Positions 8,528-16,415 of a stretch of 45,229 bases of DNA are shown in pieces; position 1 is the stretch's first letter; every line of letters starts with the position of its first letter. Below the pieces are notes generated by a model. That model ran no database searches and was not told where the DNA came from. It saw only the letters and a program-made list of their open reading frames with translations. The stretch covers positions 1 to 45,229 of the forward strand of contig JADCGX010000052.1 of assembly GCA_020248785.1 (NCBI GenBank). The letters run 5' to 3'. Made by a program: the position numbers and the translations under genes. This stretch comes from Burkholderiales bacterium. Lineage in GTDB: Bacteria; Pseudomonadota; Gammaproteobacteria; Burkholderiales; Burkholderiaceae_F.

Positions 8528-8905
8528 GCGGGTTCTCCGGGCATCACGGGGAAGGGGCGGGGAGGTCCGAGGGTCGATGAACACGGGCACCGTCCCGCGG
8601 CGCCAGCGCGCGGAGAAGTCTACGCGGCAGCCGGCCCGCGGACCAGTCGGGCCCGCTCCGGGTGTTGCATCCGGAATACCCACGACGGGACCGGCGAGGT
8701 GGCCGCGCATCGACGGGGCGGCCGCGGCGCCGCGTTGGTGCATCGAAGGTGCGTCCCCGGTGCATCTGCGGTGCGTATGCGGTGCACCTGCGGTGCATCG
8801 GGTAGGTCTCGCCCCAGGTTCGGCGCCCCGGCGGTGCCGCGCCCGCGGACTGCCGGGGGGCGCCCCGCAGCGCGCCGGGGTCGCGTCGGGTGGACGGCCC
8901 GTGGC
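8528..8905. promoter_or_regulatory. Regulatory gap upstream of potF (gene-free, 378 bp)
   Basis: No credible gene on either strand; the open frames here are repeat-driven shadows. It contains the 11-bp repeat array (8737-8802) and, on the minus strand, a TAGACT hexamer (8622 down to 8617) that could be the -10 element of the potF operon, with only a weak -35 match about 17 bp upstream. That would put the array roughly 115-180 bp upstream of the promoter, the usual place for an activator or enhancer. The promoter assignment is inference. Confidence 0.4.
8737..8802 (+). repeat. Six tandem 11-bp repeats, consensus GGTGCRTCTGC
   Basis: Six back-to-back units begin at 8737, 8748, 8759, 8770, 8781 and 8792. 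GGTGC is invariant in all six and the sixth base is A or G. Unit length is close to one DNA helical turn, so each GGTGC would face the same side of the helix. Unit five reads GGTGCACC, an 8-bp palindrome. The half-site GGTGCA is the one found in NtrC sites (TGCACC-N5-GGTGCA), but here the units are mainly direct repeats. It lies upstream of the potF operon and downstream of the SpuC-like gene. Confidence 0.85.
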
Positions 8906-10285
8906 TCAGCCGAGCTGCCCGGCAGCGCGGGCGTCGGCCAGCGTCAGGTCGAGGCAGCGCCGGATCAGAGCAACCATCTCGTCGATCTGAGTCCGCGTGA
9001 TGACCAACGGAGGCGCGATGATCATCCGGTCGCCCACCGCGCGCATGATCAGGCCCTCGCGGAAGCAGTGGCCGCGGCAGACCATGCCCGCCTCCCAGGC
9101 CGGGTCGAACGCGGCGCCGGTGGCCTTGTCGCGGACCAGCAGCAGTGCCCCCATCAGCCCGCAGGTCTCGGCCTCGCCCACCAGCGGGTGCCCTGCCAGA
9201 TCGGCGTAGGCCTGCGCCAGGTATGGCCCGACGTCGTTGGCCACGTGCTCGACCAGGCCCAGGTCACGGATCAGGCGCACGTTGGCCAGCCCGACCGCGC
9301 AGGCCACGGGGTGGCCGCTGTAGGTGTAGCCGTGCGCGAACTCGCCGCCGCGCTCGATCAGCACGCGCGCGACCCGCTCCCCGACCATCACGCCGCCCAG
9401 CGGCACGTAGCCGCTGGTCACGCCCTTGGCGAAGGTCATCAGGTCGGGCCGGGTGCCCATCGTCTCGCAGCCGAACCAGCGGCCGGTGCGCCCGAAGCCG
9501 CAGATCACCTCGTCGCTGACCAGCAGCACGCCGTAGCGGTCGCAGACGCGCTGCACCTCGGGCCAGTAGGTGGCCGGCGGGACGATCACGCCGCCGGCGC
9601 CCTGCACCGGCTCGCCGATGAAGGCGGCCACCTTCTCAGGCCCGAGGCGCAGGATCTCCTGCTCGAGCCAGCGGGCGGCCACCAGCCCGAACTCGTCGCG
9701 GCTCCAGCCGTGGGGCCGGCCGTGGGCCCACCAGTACGGCTGCTCGATGTGCACGATGCCCGGGATCGGCAGCCCGCCCTGCGCGTGCATGCCGCTCATG
9801 CCGCCCAGCGATGCGCCGGCCATCGTGCTGCCGTGGTAGGCGTTGCGGCGGCTGATGATGACGTCACGCCCGGGCTCGCCGAGCAGGTCCCAGTAGCGGC
9901 GCACCATCCGCACCACGGTGTCGTTGCCCTCCGAGCCCGAGCCGGTGAAGAACACGTGCTCGAACTGCGGCGGCGTGACCTCCGCGAGCAGCTCGGCCAG
10001 CTCGATCGCGGGCGGCGTGGCCGTCTGGAAGAAGGCGTTGTAGAAGGGCAGCTCGGAGAGCTGGCGCGTGGCCGCGTCCACGAGCGCGCGCTGACCGTAG
10101 CCGACGTTGACGCACCACAGCCCGCTCATGGCGTCGAGGATGCGGTGGCCGTCGCTGTCCCAGAGGTGGATGCCGTCGGCGCGCGTGATCACGCGGGCGC
10201 CCTTGCGGGCCAGGCTGCGGAAGTCGGTGAAGGGGTGCAGGAAGTGGCGCGCGTCGGCGTCCTGCCAGTCACGGGTGGTCCTCAT
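8906..10285 (-). CDS. spuC: Class III aminotransferase, SpuC-like putrescine:pyruvate aminotransferase
   Basis: A 459-residue PLP-dependent fold-type I transaminase. GSGSEGNDTVVRMVRRYW at 115-132, AYHGSTMAG at 149-157, SDEVICGFGRTG at 257-268 and the PLP-binding lysine in FAKGVTSGYVPLGG (Lys287) are all present. The group acts on putrescine, cadaverine or spermidine with pyruvate as acceptor and yields 4-aminobutanal or equivalents. ATG 10285 lies 14 bp after the stop of the PuuA-like gene, so the two are co-transcribed. It gives a non-glutamylated route parallel to the Puu pathway in the same cluster. The exact amine is inferred from context. Confidence 0.87.
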   Translation of the reverse strand: MRTTRDWQDADARHFLHPFTDFRSLARKGARVITRADGIHLWDSDGHRILDAMSGLWCVNVGYGQRALVDAATRQLSELPFYNAFFQTATPPAIELAELLAEVTPPQFEHVFFTGSGSEGNDTVVRMVRRYWDLLGEPGRDVIISRRNAYHGSTMAGASLGGMSGMHAQGGLPIPGIVHIEQPYWWAHGRPHGWSRDEFGLVAARWLEQEILRLGPEKVAAFIGEPVQGAGGVIVPPATYWPEVQRVCDRYGVLLVSDEVICGFGRTGRWFGCETMGTRPDLMTFAKGVTSGYVPLGGVMVGERVARVLIERGGEFAHGYTYSGHPVACAVGLANVRLIRDLGLVEHVANDVGPYLAQAYADLAGHPLVGEAETCGLMGALLLVRDKATGAAFDPAWEAGMVCRGHCFREGLIMRAVGDRMIIAPPLVITRTQIDEMVALIRRCLDLTLADARAAGQLG

Positions 10286-10298
10286 CGCATCGGCTCCG

Positions 10299-11666
10299 TC
10301 AGACGTGAAGCAGGAGATGCTCGCGCTCCCAGGGCGAGATCACCTTCATGAACTCGGCGTACTCCACCTCCTTGATCTCGGAGTACACGGTCACGAAGCC
10401 GCGCCCGAGCACCTCGGCCAGGGCCTTGTCCTCGCGCAGCAGGTGCAGGGCCTCGCCGAGGCTGCGCGGCAGCTGGTACTCGCCGAGGTAGGCGTCGCCC
10501 TTGCACTCCGGGCTCGGCTCGATGCGCTCCTGGATGCCCAGCCAGCCGCAGGCCAGCGTGGCGGCCAGCGCCACGTAGGGGTTGGCGTCGGCACCGATCA
10601 CGCGGTTCTCGATCCGTCGCGCCGCGGGCGGCGCCACCGGGCTGCGGATGCCCACCGTGCGGTTGTCGGTGCCCCACTGGATGTTGATCGGGGCGGCCGT
10701 GAACCGAGCCAGGCGCCGGTAGCTGTTGACGTACGGTGCGAACAGCGCCATCGCCGTCGGGATGTACTTCTGCAGCCCGCCGATGAACCAGAAGAACTCG
10801 CGGCTCGGGCTGCCGTCCTCGTTGCTGAAGATGTTGCGGCCGCTGGCCTTGTCGACGACGCTCTGGTGCACGTGCATCGCGCTGCCCGGCTCGCCCGCGA
10901 TCGGCTTGGCCATGAAGGTGGCGAACATGTCGTGGCGCAGCGCCGCCTCGCGCACCGTGCGCTTGAACAGGAACACCTCGTCGGCCAGCCCCAGCGGATG
11001 GTCGTGGAAGAAGTTGATCTCCATCTGGCCTGCGCCGATCTCGTGGATCAGCGTGTCGACGTTGAGCTCCATCTTCTCGCAGTAGGCGTAGACGTCCTCG
11101 AACAGCGGGTCGAATTCGTTGACCGCGTCGATCGAGTAGGCCTGGCGCGACGTCTCGCTGCGGCCGCTGCGGCCGATCGGCGGCTTCAGCGGCACGTCGG
11201 GGTCGGTGTTGCGGGCCACCAGGTAGAACTCGAGCTCGGGCGCGACCACCGGCGCCCAGCCGCGGGCGTCGTACAGCTCGCACACGCGCCGCAGCACGCT
11301 GCGCGGCGCGTACGGCACCAGCCGGCCCTCGCGGTCGTAGCAGTCGTGGATGACCTGCGCGGTCGGGTCGGCCGCCCACGGGACGATGCGCACCGTGCTC
11401 GGATCGGGGCGCAGGTGCATGTCGTGGTCGGTCGGGCTGATGACGTCGTAGTACGGCCCTTCCTCGGGCAGCACGCCGGTCACGCCCATCGCGACGACGA
11501 CCTCCGGCAGCCGCATGCCGCGGTCCTCCTTGAACTTCTCGCGCGGGAGGATCTTGCCGCGCGCCACGCCGGTCAGGTCGGGCACGAGGCACTCGATTTC
11601 GGTGACGCGGCGTTCGTTGAGCCAGTTCTCGAGTTCGCTGAAGGTGAAGTGGGCTTTGCTGTTCAT
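10299..11666 (-). CDS. puuA: Gamma-glutamylputrescine (polyamine) synthetase, PuuA/SpuI-like
   Basis: A 455-residue glutamine-synthetase-fold ligase. Motifs include CLVPDLTGVARGKILP at 26-41, APELEFYLV at 142-150, HEIGAGQMEINF at 208-219, GSAMHVHQS at 261-269 and NSYRRL, followed by NIQWGTDNRTVGIR. This combination is that of the PuuA/SpuI group, which ligates glutamate to putrescine or spermidine using ATP, the first step of the gamma-glutamylated pathway. ATG 11666 agrees with family N-termini (FSELENWLNERRVTEIECLVPD). The frame remains open far upstream through the intergenic region and across the next gene, but that extension has no family similarity. The PuuD- and PuuB-like genes lie just upstream. 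Confidence 0.9.
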   Translation of the reverse strand: MNSKAHFTFSELENWLNERRVTEIECLVPDLTGVARGKILPREKFKEDRGMRLPEVVVAMGVTGVLPEEGPYYDVISPTDHDMHLRPDPSTVRIVPWAADPTAQVIHDCYDREGRLVPYAPRSVLRRVCELYDARGWAPVVAPELEFYLVARNTDPDVPLKPPIGRSGRSETSRQAYSIDAVNEFDPLFEDVYAYCEKMELNVDTLIHEIGAGQMEINFFHDHPLGLADEVFLFKRTVREAALRHDMFATFMAKPIAGEPGSAMHVHQSVVDKASGRNIFSNEDGSPSREFFWFIGGLQKYIPTAMALFAPYVNSYRRLARFTAAPINIQWGTDNRTVGIRSPVAPPAARRIENRVIGADANPYVALAATLACGWLGIQERIEPSPECKGDAYLGEYQLPRSLGEALHLLREDKALAEVLGRGFVTVYSEIKEVEYAEFMKVISPWEREHLLLHV

Positions 11667-11830
11667 CGTGGGGCCGTGTCGGAAGGGTGCGGGGTCTTGC
11701 TCTGCGGGCTGGAGTCCGCCCGTGTTGCCGGGCTGCTCGGCGGCTCGCCGGTGCCGGCCCGGCCGGTCTGCCCGGACGCCTGCCGGGCGGGCAGGCAGGG
11801 TGCGCGGGCAGGTGGCCGGGCCACCGGCGA
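11667..11830. other. Structured intergenic region between puuD-like and puuA-like genes
   Basis: Gene-free and very GC-rich. GCCTGCC (11778-11784) and GGCAGGC (11790-11796) form a 7-bp stem with a 5-nt loop; an overlapping alternative stem pairs CTGCCCG (11769-11775) with CGGGCAG (11788-11794). There is no U-tract, so it is not a clear terminator. It could be an mRNA-processing or attenuation structure separating two parts of the cluster, or simply GC-rich sequence. Confidence 0.3.
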
Positions 11831-12604
11831 TCAGGCGGCTGCTGGCAAGGGGCCGCGCACGCGGTCCCGGTACTGCCGCACCGCGGCGCCGAAGGCCTCG
11901 AACAGGCGGCGCGACACGGGGTTGCGCTCGGCCAGCCACTCGGGGTGCCACTGCAGGCAGAGGTTGAACCCGGGCGCGTCGGGCAGGCTGAACGCCTCGA
12001 CGAGGCCATCGGGCGCGGTGGCCTCGACGCGCAGGCCGTCGGCCAGCCGCTTGACCCCCTGGCCGTGGACGGAGTTGACGCTCAGGCGGCCGCTGCCGAC
12101 GATCGCCTCGAGCCGGCCGCCGGGCTGCACGACGACTTCGTGCGAAGGCCCGTACTGCACGTCGATCGGCGCGCTGCGGTCGGCGCGGTGGTCGCGGTGG
12201 CCGGGCACGTCCTGCACCGCCTGGTGCAGCGAGCCGCCGAGCGCCACGTTGACCTCCTGCGTGCCCCGGCAGATGGCCAGCATCGGCAGCCCGCGCGCCA
12301 GCGCCACGCGGATCAGTGGCAGCACCCAGGCGTCGCGCTCGGAGTCCAGCGGCAGGTCGGGGTCCTGCACCGGCTCGTCGAAGTGCGAGGGGTGCACGTT
12401 GCTCGGCGAGCCCGTCAGCAGCACCCCGTGGCAAAGCGCGAGCGCTGTCTCGACCTCGCCAGGCACGAGCCGCGGCACCACCAGCGGCAGCGCGCCAGCG
12501 AGTCGCACCGCCTCGACGTACTTGCGGCCGGCGACGTGGAACGGGTGCCCGCCGAGCGTGGTGTTGCAGGCCGGGACGAGGACGACGGGCAGGTCGGCGC
12601 GCAT
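11831..12604 (-). CDS. puuD: Gamma-glutamyl-GABA hydrolase, PuuD-like class I amidotransferase
   Basis: A 257-residue peptidase C26/class I glutamine-amidotransferase-like protein. The nucleophile elbow is AICRGTQEVNVALGG (Cys112) and the partner residues lie in LQWHPEW (His220, Glu222). LLTGSPSNVHP and NSVHGQGVKRL are typical of PuuD, which hydrolyses gamma-glutamyl-GABA to GABA and glutamate. ATG 12604 lies 5 bp after the upstream oxidase stop; an in-frame upstream ATG would overlap that gene and adds no family sequence. The gene closes the gamma-glutamyl pathway together with puuA, puuB and puuC homologues in the same locus. Confidence 0.88.
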   Translation of the reverse strand: MRADLPVVLVPACNTTLGGHPFHVAGRKYVEAVRLAGALPLVVPRLVPGEVETALALCHGVLLTGSPSNVHPSHFDEPVQDPDLPLDSERDAWVLPLIRVALARGLPMLAICRGTQEVNVALGGSLHQAVQDVPGHRDHRADRSAPIDVQYGPSHEVVVQPGGRLEAIVGSGRLSVNSVHGQGVKRLADGLRVEATAPDGLVEAFSLPDAPGFNLCLQWHPEWLAERNPVSRRLFEAFGAAVRQYRDRVRGPLPAAA

Positions 12605-12609
12605 GGGAC

Positions 12610-13935
12610 TCACCCGAGCATATCCCGCAATCGGTACCACGCCATCCCGAGCACGAGCGCCGGCATGCGCAGCGCGGCACCGCCCGGGAAGTCGCGATGC
12701 CGCAGCCTGGCGAAGACGTCGAAGCGGCCGGCGTCGCCGGTCATCGCCTCGGCCGCCAGCCGGCCCGCCAGCCCGGTGAGCGCCAGCCCGTGGCCGGAAA
12801 AGCCCTGCAGGTAGTAGACGGCCGGGGTCCGGCCCGGCGGGGCCGGCAGGCGCCCGAAGTCGGGCGCGCGGTTCATCGTGATGTCGACGAAGCCGCCCCA
12901 GGCGAACTCGACCTCGGCCGCGGCCAGTTGCGGGAACGTGCGCACCATCCGCGCCCGCAGCCCGGCGGCCATCGCGCGCGGCGTCGCGGTGCTGTAGCTG
13001 ACGCGCCCTCCGTAGAGCATGCGGCGGTCGGGGGTGGGGCGGAAGTAGTCGAGCACGAAGTTGGTGTCGCAGACGGCGCGGCCGCCGGGCACCAGCGCAG
13101 CGTGGGTGGCGGCGTCCAGCGGCCGGGTGCAGACCAGGTAGGTGCCCACCGGCATCACCCGCGGCGCCAGCGCCGGCACCAGGGGCGCGCGCCCGGCGTG
13201 CAGGTACACGTTGCCGGCCAGCAGCGCCTGGCGGGCGTGGACCGTGGCCGTGCCGGCGTGAAGGGTCACGCCTTCACCCTGGTGCAGGGCGTCGACCGGC
13301 GTGCGCTCGTGGATGCGCACGCCGGCCGCCGCCGCGGCCTGCGCCAGGCCGAGCGCGTACTTCAGCGGGTGCAAGTGCCCGGAGCGCGGGTCGTGCACCC
13401 CGCTGTGGAAGCGGGGGCTGGCGATCCAGCGGCCGACCTCGGCCGGCGCGATGCGCTCCAGCGGATAGCCGTAGAGGCGCTCGGTGCGGTCGGCCCAGGC
13501 CGCCAGCCGGGCCCCCTTGCCGGCCCCGACGGCGAGGCCAAGGTAGCCGTCGCGCCAGTCGCAGGCGATGCCGTGCTCGGCGATGCGCTCGCGCAGCAGG
13601 TCCAGCGCCTCGATCGTCATGTCCCACACCTGCCGCGCGGCGCCGTGTCCGAGCTGCCGCTCGATCACCTCCTGGTCGCAGGCCAGGCCGTGGATCGCCT
13701 GGCCGCCGTTGCGCCCGCTCGCCCCGAAGCCGACCTCGCGGCCCTCGAGCAGCACGACGTCCAGCCCGCGCCGTCGCAGGTCCAGCGCGGCCGACAGCCC
13801 CGCGAGCCCGCCGCCGACCACGGCCACGTCGCAGCTGGCCGAGCCCTCGAGCGCGGGCCAGGAGCGGTCGCGCCGCGCCGTCGCGGCGTAGTACGAGTCG
13901 CGCGCGAGGCCGAGGTCGGTGTCCAGCGGGAACAT
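12610..13935 (-). CDS. puuB: FAD-dependent oxidoreductase, PuuB-like gamma-glutamylputrescine oxidase
   Basis: A 441-residue DAO-family flavoprotein. The dinucleotide-binding motif VAVVGGGLAGLSAALDLRRRG lies near residue 37, followed by GASGRNGGQ, diagnostic of the PuuB/OrdL group. C-terminal FSGHGLALTGLAGRL completes the FAD site. PuuB oxidises gamma-glutamylputrescine to gamma-glutamyl-gamma-aminobutyraldehyde with release of ammonia and peroxide. ATG 13935 (MFPLDTDLGLARDSYYAA) fits family N-termini; no good Shine-Dalgarno is visible and the frame is open for 49 more codons upstream, so the start is uncertain. It is tightly linked to the PuuD-like gene. Confidence 0.85.
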   Translation of the reverse strand: MFPLDTDLGLARDSYYAATARRDRSWPALEGSASCDVAVVGGGLAGLSAALDLRRRGLDVVLLEGREVGFGASGRNGGQAIHGLACDQEVIERQLGHGAARQVWDMTIEALDLLRERIAEHGIACDWRDGYLGLAVGAGKGARLAAWADRTERLYGYPLERIAPAEVGRWIASPRFHSGVHDPRSGHLHPLKYALGLAQAAAAAGVRIHERTPVDALHQGEGVTLHAGTATVHARQALLAGNVYLHAGRAPLVPALAPRVMPVGTYLVCTRPLDAATHAALVPGGRAVCDTNFVLDYFRPTPDRRMLYGGRVSYSTATPRAMAAGLRARMVRTFPQLAAAEVEFAWGGFVDITMNRAPDFGRLPAPPGRTPAVYYLQGFSGHGLALTGLAGRLAAEAMTGDAGRFDVFARLRHRDFPGGAALRMPALVLGMAWYRLRDMLG

Positions 13936-14121
13936 GTCGGGACGCGCGCAGGCGACCGGGGTGGGAAAGCGCGCTGCCGGGGCGGCGGACGCCTCGCGGG
14001 CGCGGACCTCCCGCTCGAAGCCGCTGCCCGCGGGCAGCGGACCGGGGCGTCCCCGCGCGTGCCGGCCGCAGGAGGCCGGCATCGTCGGGCCGATCTGCAG
14101 GCTGCGGGCGCGCTCCTCCGT

Positions 14122-15477
14122 TCAGGCGGCGCGGCGGATGGCCGCGCGCACGGTGTCGACCAGCTGATCCACGTGATGGCGCTCGATGATCAGCGGCGGC
14201 GACAGCGCGATCGTGTCGCCAGTGGTGCGGATCATCGTGCCGTGCTGCCAGCAGTCCAGGAAGACGCCGAAGGCGCGCCTTGCCGGCTCACCGGGCAGCG
14301 GCGCCAGCTCGATGCCGGCCACGAGCCCGAAGTTGCGCACGTCGATCACGTTCGGCTCGCCCTTCAGCGAGTGCACCGCATCGGCGAAGTAGCCCTCCAT
14401 CGAGCGCGCCCGGGTGAGCAGGCCGTCCTCGGCGTAGGTGGCCAAGGTCGCCAGGCCCGCCGCGCAGGCGAGCGGATGTGCCGAATAGGTGTAGCCGTGG
14501 AAGAACTCGATCAGGTGCTCGGGCCCGTTCATGAACGCGTCGTGGATGTGCTGACGCGCGATCACGGCGCCCATCGGCACCGCGCCGTTGGTCAGGCCCT
14601 TGGCGCAGGTGATCATGTCCGGGGTCACGCCGAAGGTCTGGGCGCCGAACGGGTTGCCGGTGCGGCCGAAGCCGGTGATGACCTCGTCGAAGATCAGCAG
14701 GATGCCGTGCTTGTCGCAGATCTCGCGCAGGCGCTGCAGGTAGCCCTGGGGCGGCACCAGCACGCCGGTCGATCCGGCCACCGGCTCGACGATCACGGCC
14801 GCGATCGTGCTGGCGTCGTGCAGCGCCACCAGCCGCTCCAGGTCGTCGGCCAGTTCGGCTCCGTGGGCCGGCTGCCCGCGGCTGAACGCGTTGCGCGCCG
14901 GGTCGTGGGTGTGACGGATGTGATCGACGCCACCGAGCAGGGTGCCGAAGTGCTTGCGGTTGGCGACCATGCCGCCCACGGAGATGCCGCCGAAGTTGAC
15001 GCCGTGGTAGCCGCGCTCGCGTCCGATCAGTCTCGTGCGCGACGCATCCCCGCGCACGCGGTGGTAGGCGATCGCCATCTTGAGCGCGGTCTCCACCGCC
15101 TCGGAGCCCGAGTTGACGAAGAAGACCTTGTTCATGCCCGCCGGCGCCAGCGCGGCCACGCGCTCGGCCAGCTCGAACGCCTTCGGGTGGCCCATCTGGA
15201 AGGGCGGCGCGAAGTCCATCTCCGCAGCCTGCTCCTGGATCGCCCGGGTGATGCGCGTCCTGGCGTGGCCGGCATTGACGCACCACAGCCCGGCGACGCC
15301 GTCGAGCACCTGACGGCCACTGGTGTCCCAGTAGTGCATGCCCTCGGCACGCTGCAGCAGCCGGGGCGCCTTCTTGAATGCGCGGTTCGCGGTGAACGGC
15401 ATCCAGTAGGCGTCCATCCCGAGGCTGCCGGTGGCTTCGGCGGCCTGCATCAGGGCGGGGTCGATGGCCTTGTTCAT
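14122..15477 (-). CDS. Omega-amino acid:pyruvate aminotransferase (beta-alanine/GABA type)
   Basis: A 451-residue class III aminotransferase. The N-terminus MDAYWMPFTANRAFKKAPRL is characteristic of omega-amino acid:pyruvate transaminases. NSGSEAVETALKMAIAYHR at 122-140, YHGVNFGGISVGG, FDEVITGFGRTG at 263-274 and the PLP lysine in CAKGLTNGAVPMG (Lys293) follow. A clear AGGAG lies 6 bp before ATG 15477. As first gene of the minus-strand cluster and divergent from an Lrp/AsnC regulator, it could process beta-alanine or GABA from polyamine breakdown. It differs clearly from the SpuC-like enzyme at 8906-10285, so the two are not a recent duplication. Confidence 0.88.
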   Translation of the reverse strand: MNKAIDPALMQAAEATGSLGMDAYWMPFTANRAFKKAPRLLQRAEGMHYWDTSGRQVLDGVAGLWCVNAGHARTRITRAIQEQAAEMDFAPPFQMGHPKAFELAERVAALAPAGMNKVFFVNSGSEAVETALKMAIAYHRVRGDASRTRLIGRERGYHGVNFGGISVGGMVANRKHFGTLLGGVDHIRHTHDPARNAFSRGQPAHGAELADDLERLVALHDASTIAAVIVEPVAGSTGVLVPPQGYLQRLREICDKHGILLIFDEVITGFGRTGNPFGAQTFGVTPDMITCAKGLTNGAVPMGAVIARQHIHDAFMNGPEHLIEFFHGYTYSAHPLACAAGLATLATYAEDGLLTRARSMEGYFADAVHSLKGEPNVIDVRNFGLVAGIELAPLPGEPARRAFGVFLDCWQHGTMIRTTGDTIALSPPLIIERHHVDQLVDTVRAAIRRAA

Positions 15478-15653
15478 GGCGTCTCCTGGTGGGGTGCGGC
15501 GCGCAGCACGACGCTCGACGCCACAGCTTCGCAGTCTAGGCGCGACAGGGCGCAATGGGCTTGCCAAGCGAGTGCGGGTTCGCCCTTGGTCGAGCAATTG
15601 GATGCGAGAATCGACGAATCGCCCGCAACTTCATGCTGCGAGCGCGTTCAACC
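15478..15653. promoter_or_regulatory. Divergent promoter region, polyamine cluster / Lrp-type regulator
   Basis: A 176-bp gap between two divergent starts. On the minus strand TAGACT (15538 down to 15533) is a plausible -10 for the aminotransferase-led operon; the -35 is not convincing. The plus-strand half is relatively AT-richer around 15590-15635. The position is where an Lrp/AsnC protein would be expected to bind and control both itself and the cluster, but I see no clear operator. Confidence 0.4.
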
Positions 15654-16112
15654 ATGCAACTGGATGCGATAGACAAGGCCATCCTGGGGATCCTGCAGGC
15701 CGAGGGCCGCATCTCGAACCAGGACCTCGCCGCCCGCGTTCACCTGTCTCCCTCGGCATGCCTGCGGCGCACGAAGGCACTGGAGGAGGCGGGCGTGATC
15801 GCGGCCTACGTCGCGCTGCTCAGCCCGCGGGCGATTGGTCGGCCAGGCACCAGCTTCACGATCATCAACCTAGAGAGCACGCAGACGGCGCGGCTCGATG
15901 CCTTCGAGGCCGCGGTGCGGGCCGAGCCGGCGATCCTGGACTGCTTCTACGTGGCGGGTACCAACGACTACCTCGTGCGCTTCCTCTATCGCGATGCCGA
16001 GGACCTGGAGCGCTTCCACGCCGAGGTGCTGCCGCGGCTGCCCGGCGTCGTGCGCAGCAACTCGATGCTGGTGCTGCGCACCGTCAAGAAGACGACGGCG
16101 ATCCCGCTCTGA
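15654..16112 (+). CDS. Lrp/AsnC-family transcriptional regulator
   Basis: A 152-residue regulator. The N-terminal winged helix-turn-helix covers about 3-60 (LDAIDKAILGILQAEGRISNQDLAARVHLSPSACLRRTKALEEAGVI). The RAM ligand-binding domain follows from about 65 (FTIINLES through VAGTNDYLVRFLYRD). ATG 15654 matches the usual MxLDxxDxxIL start; an in-frame ATG at 15633 is an alternative. Such proteins form octamers and respond to amino acids. Divergence from the aminotransferase-led polyamine cluster makes it the probable local regulator, with the inducer unknown. Confidence 0.88.
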   Translation: MQLDAIDKAILGILQAEGRISNQDLAARVHLSPSACLRRTKALEEAGVIAAYVALLSPRAIGRPGTSFTIINLESTQTARLDAFEAAVRAEPAILDCFYVAGTNDYLVRFLYRDAEDLERFHAEVLPRLPGVVRSNSMLVLRTVKKTTAIPL

Positions 16113-16415
16113 GCACGAGGCCCGCTGCCAGGCGGCGGGCTTGCCGCGTGCAGGGCGCCAGATCCAGCGAGTCGTCCTCGAGCAAGCCGCGGTCCTGCTG
16201 CATCCGCTGGATGTTCCGGACGAGCCCGGCGTCGCCGCTCGCCAGCTGTCCGGGGGGCGGCGCGCCAGACCTGCGGCGGAGCCGCGCCGGACTCCCGTCC
16301 GGGCCCCATCGCCTCCACCATCGCTTCCCCTGACGCCTCCCGCGTCCTTCGCGGCTCCTTGCCGCGCATGGCACGCTGCGAGCGCGACGGCACGCTCGAC
16401 CGTCCTCTTGCGGCG
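16113..16415. other. Gene-free gap between Lrp regulator and agmatinase (303 bp)
   Basis: The two flanking genes converge here. A GC-rich inverted repeat (GCCCGC at 16120-16125 with GCGGGC at 16135-16140) directly follows the regulator stop and may act as a weak terminator; there is no U-run. A protein-like stretch can be read on the minus strand at about 16130-16260 (DAGLVRNIQRMQQDRGLLED), which may be a gene remnant, but it has no start and no family that I recognise. Confidence 0.35.

Noticed and set aside
8737-8802. CRISPR array
   Set aside because: Units are 11 bp, contiguous and without spacers, and no cas gene is present.
10299-12680. A 793-residue minus-strand frame as one protein
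   Set aside because: Only the last 455 residues match the PuuA family; the N-terminal part overlaps the PuuD-like gene out of frame and is arginine/alanine-rich noise.
8906-15477. Recent duplication of the two class III aminotransferases
   Set aside because: They share only family-level motifs; N-termini and substrate regions differ clearly.
12616-15600. Over 1000-codon plus-strand open frame opposite the PuuB-like and aminotransferase genes
   Set aside because: Antisense shadow: low complexity and no recognisable motif, while both minus-strand genes are clear.
16130-16260. Protein-like minus-strand stretch DAGLVRNIQRMQQDRGLLED
   Set aside because: No start, no ribosome-binding site and no recognised family; noted only as a possible remnant within the gap.
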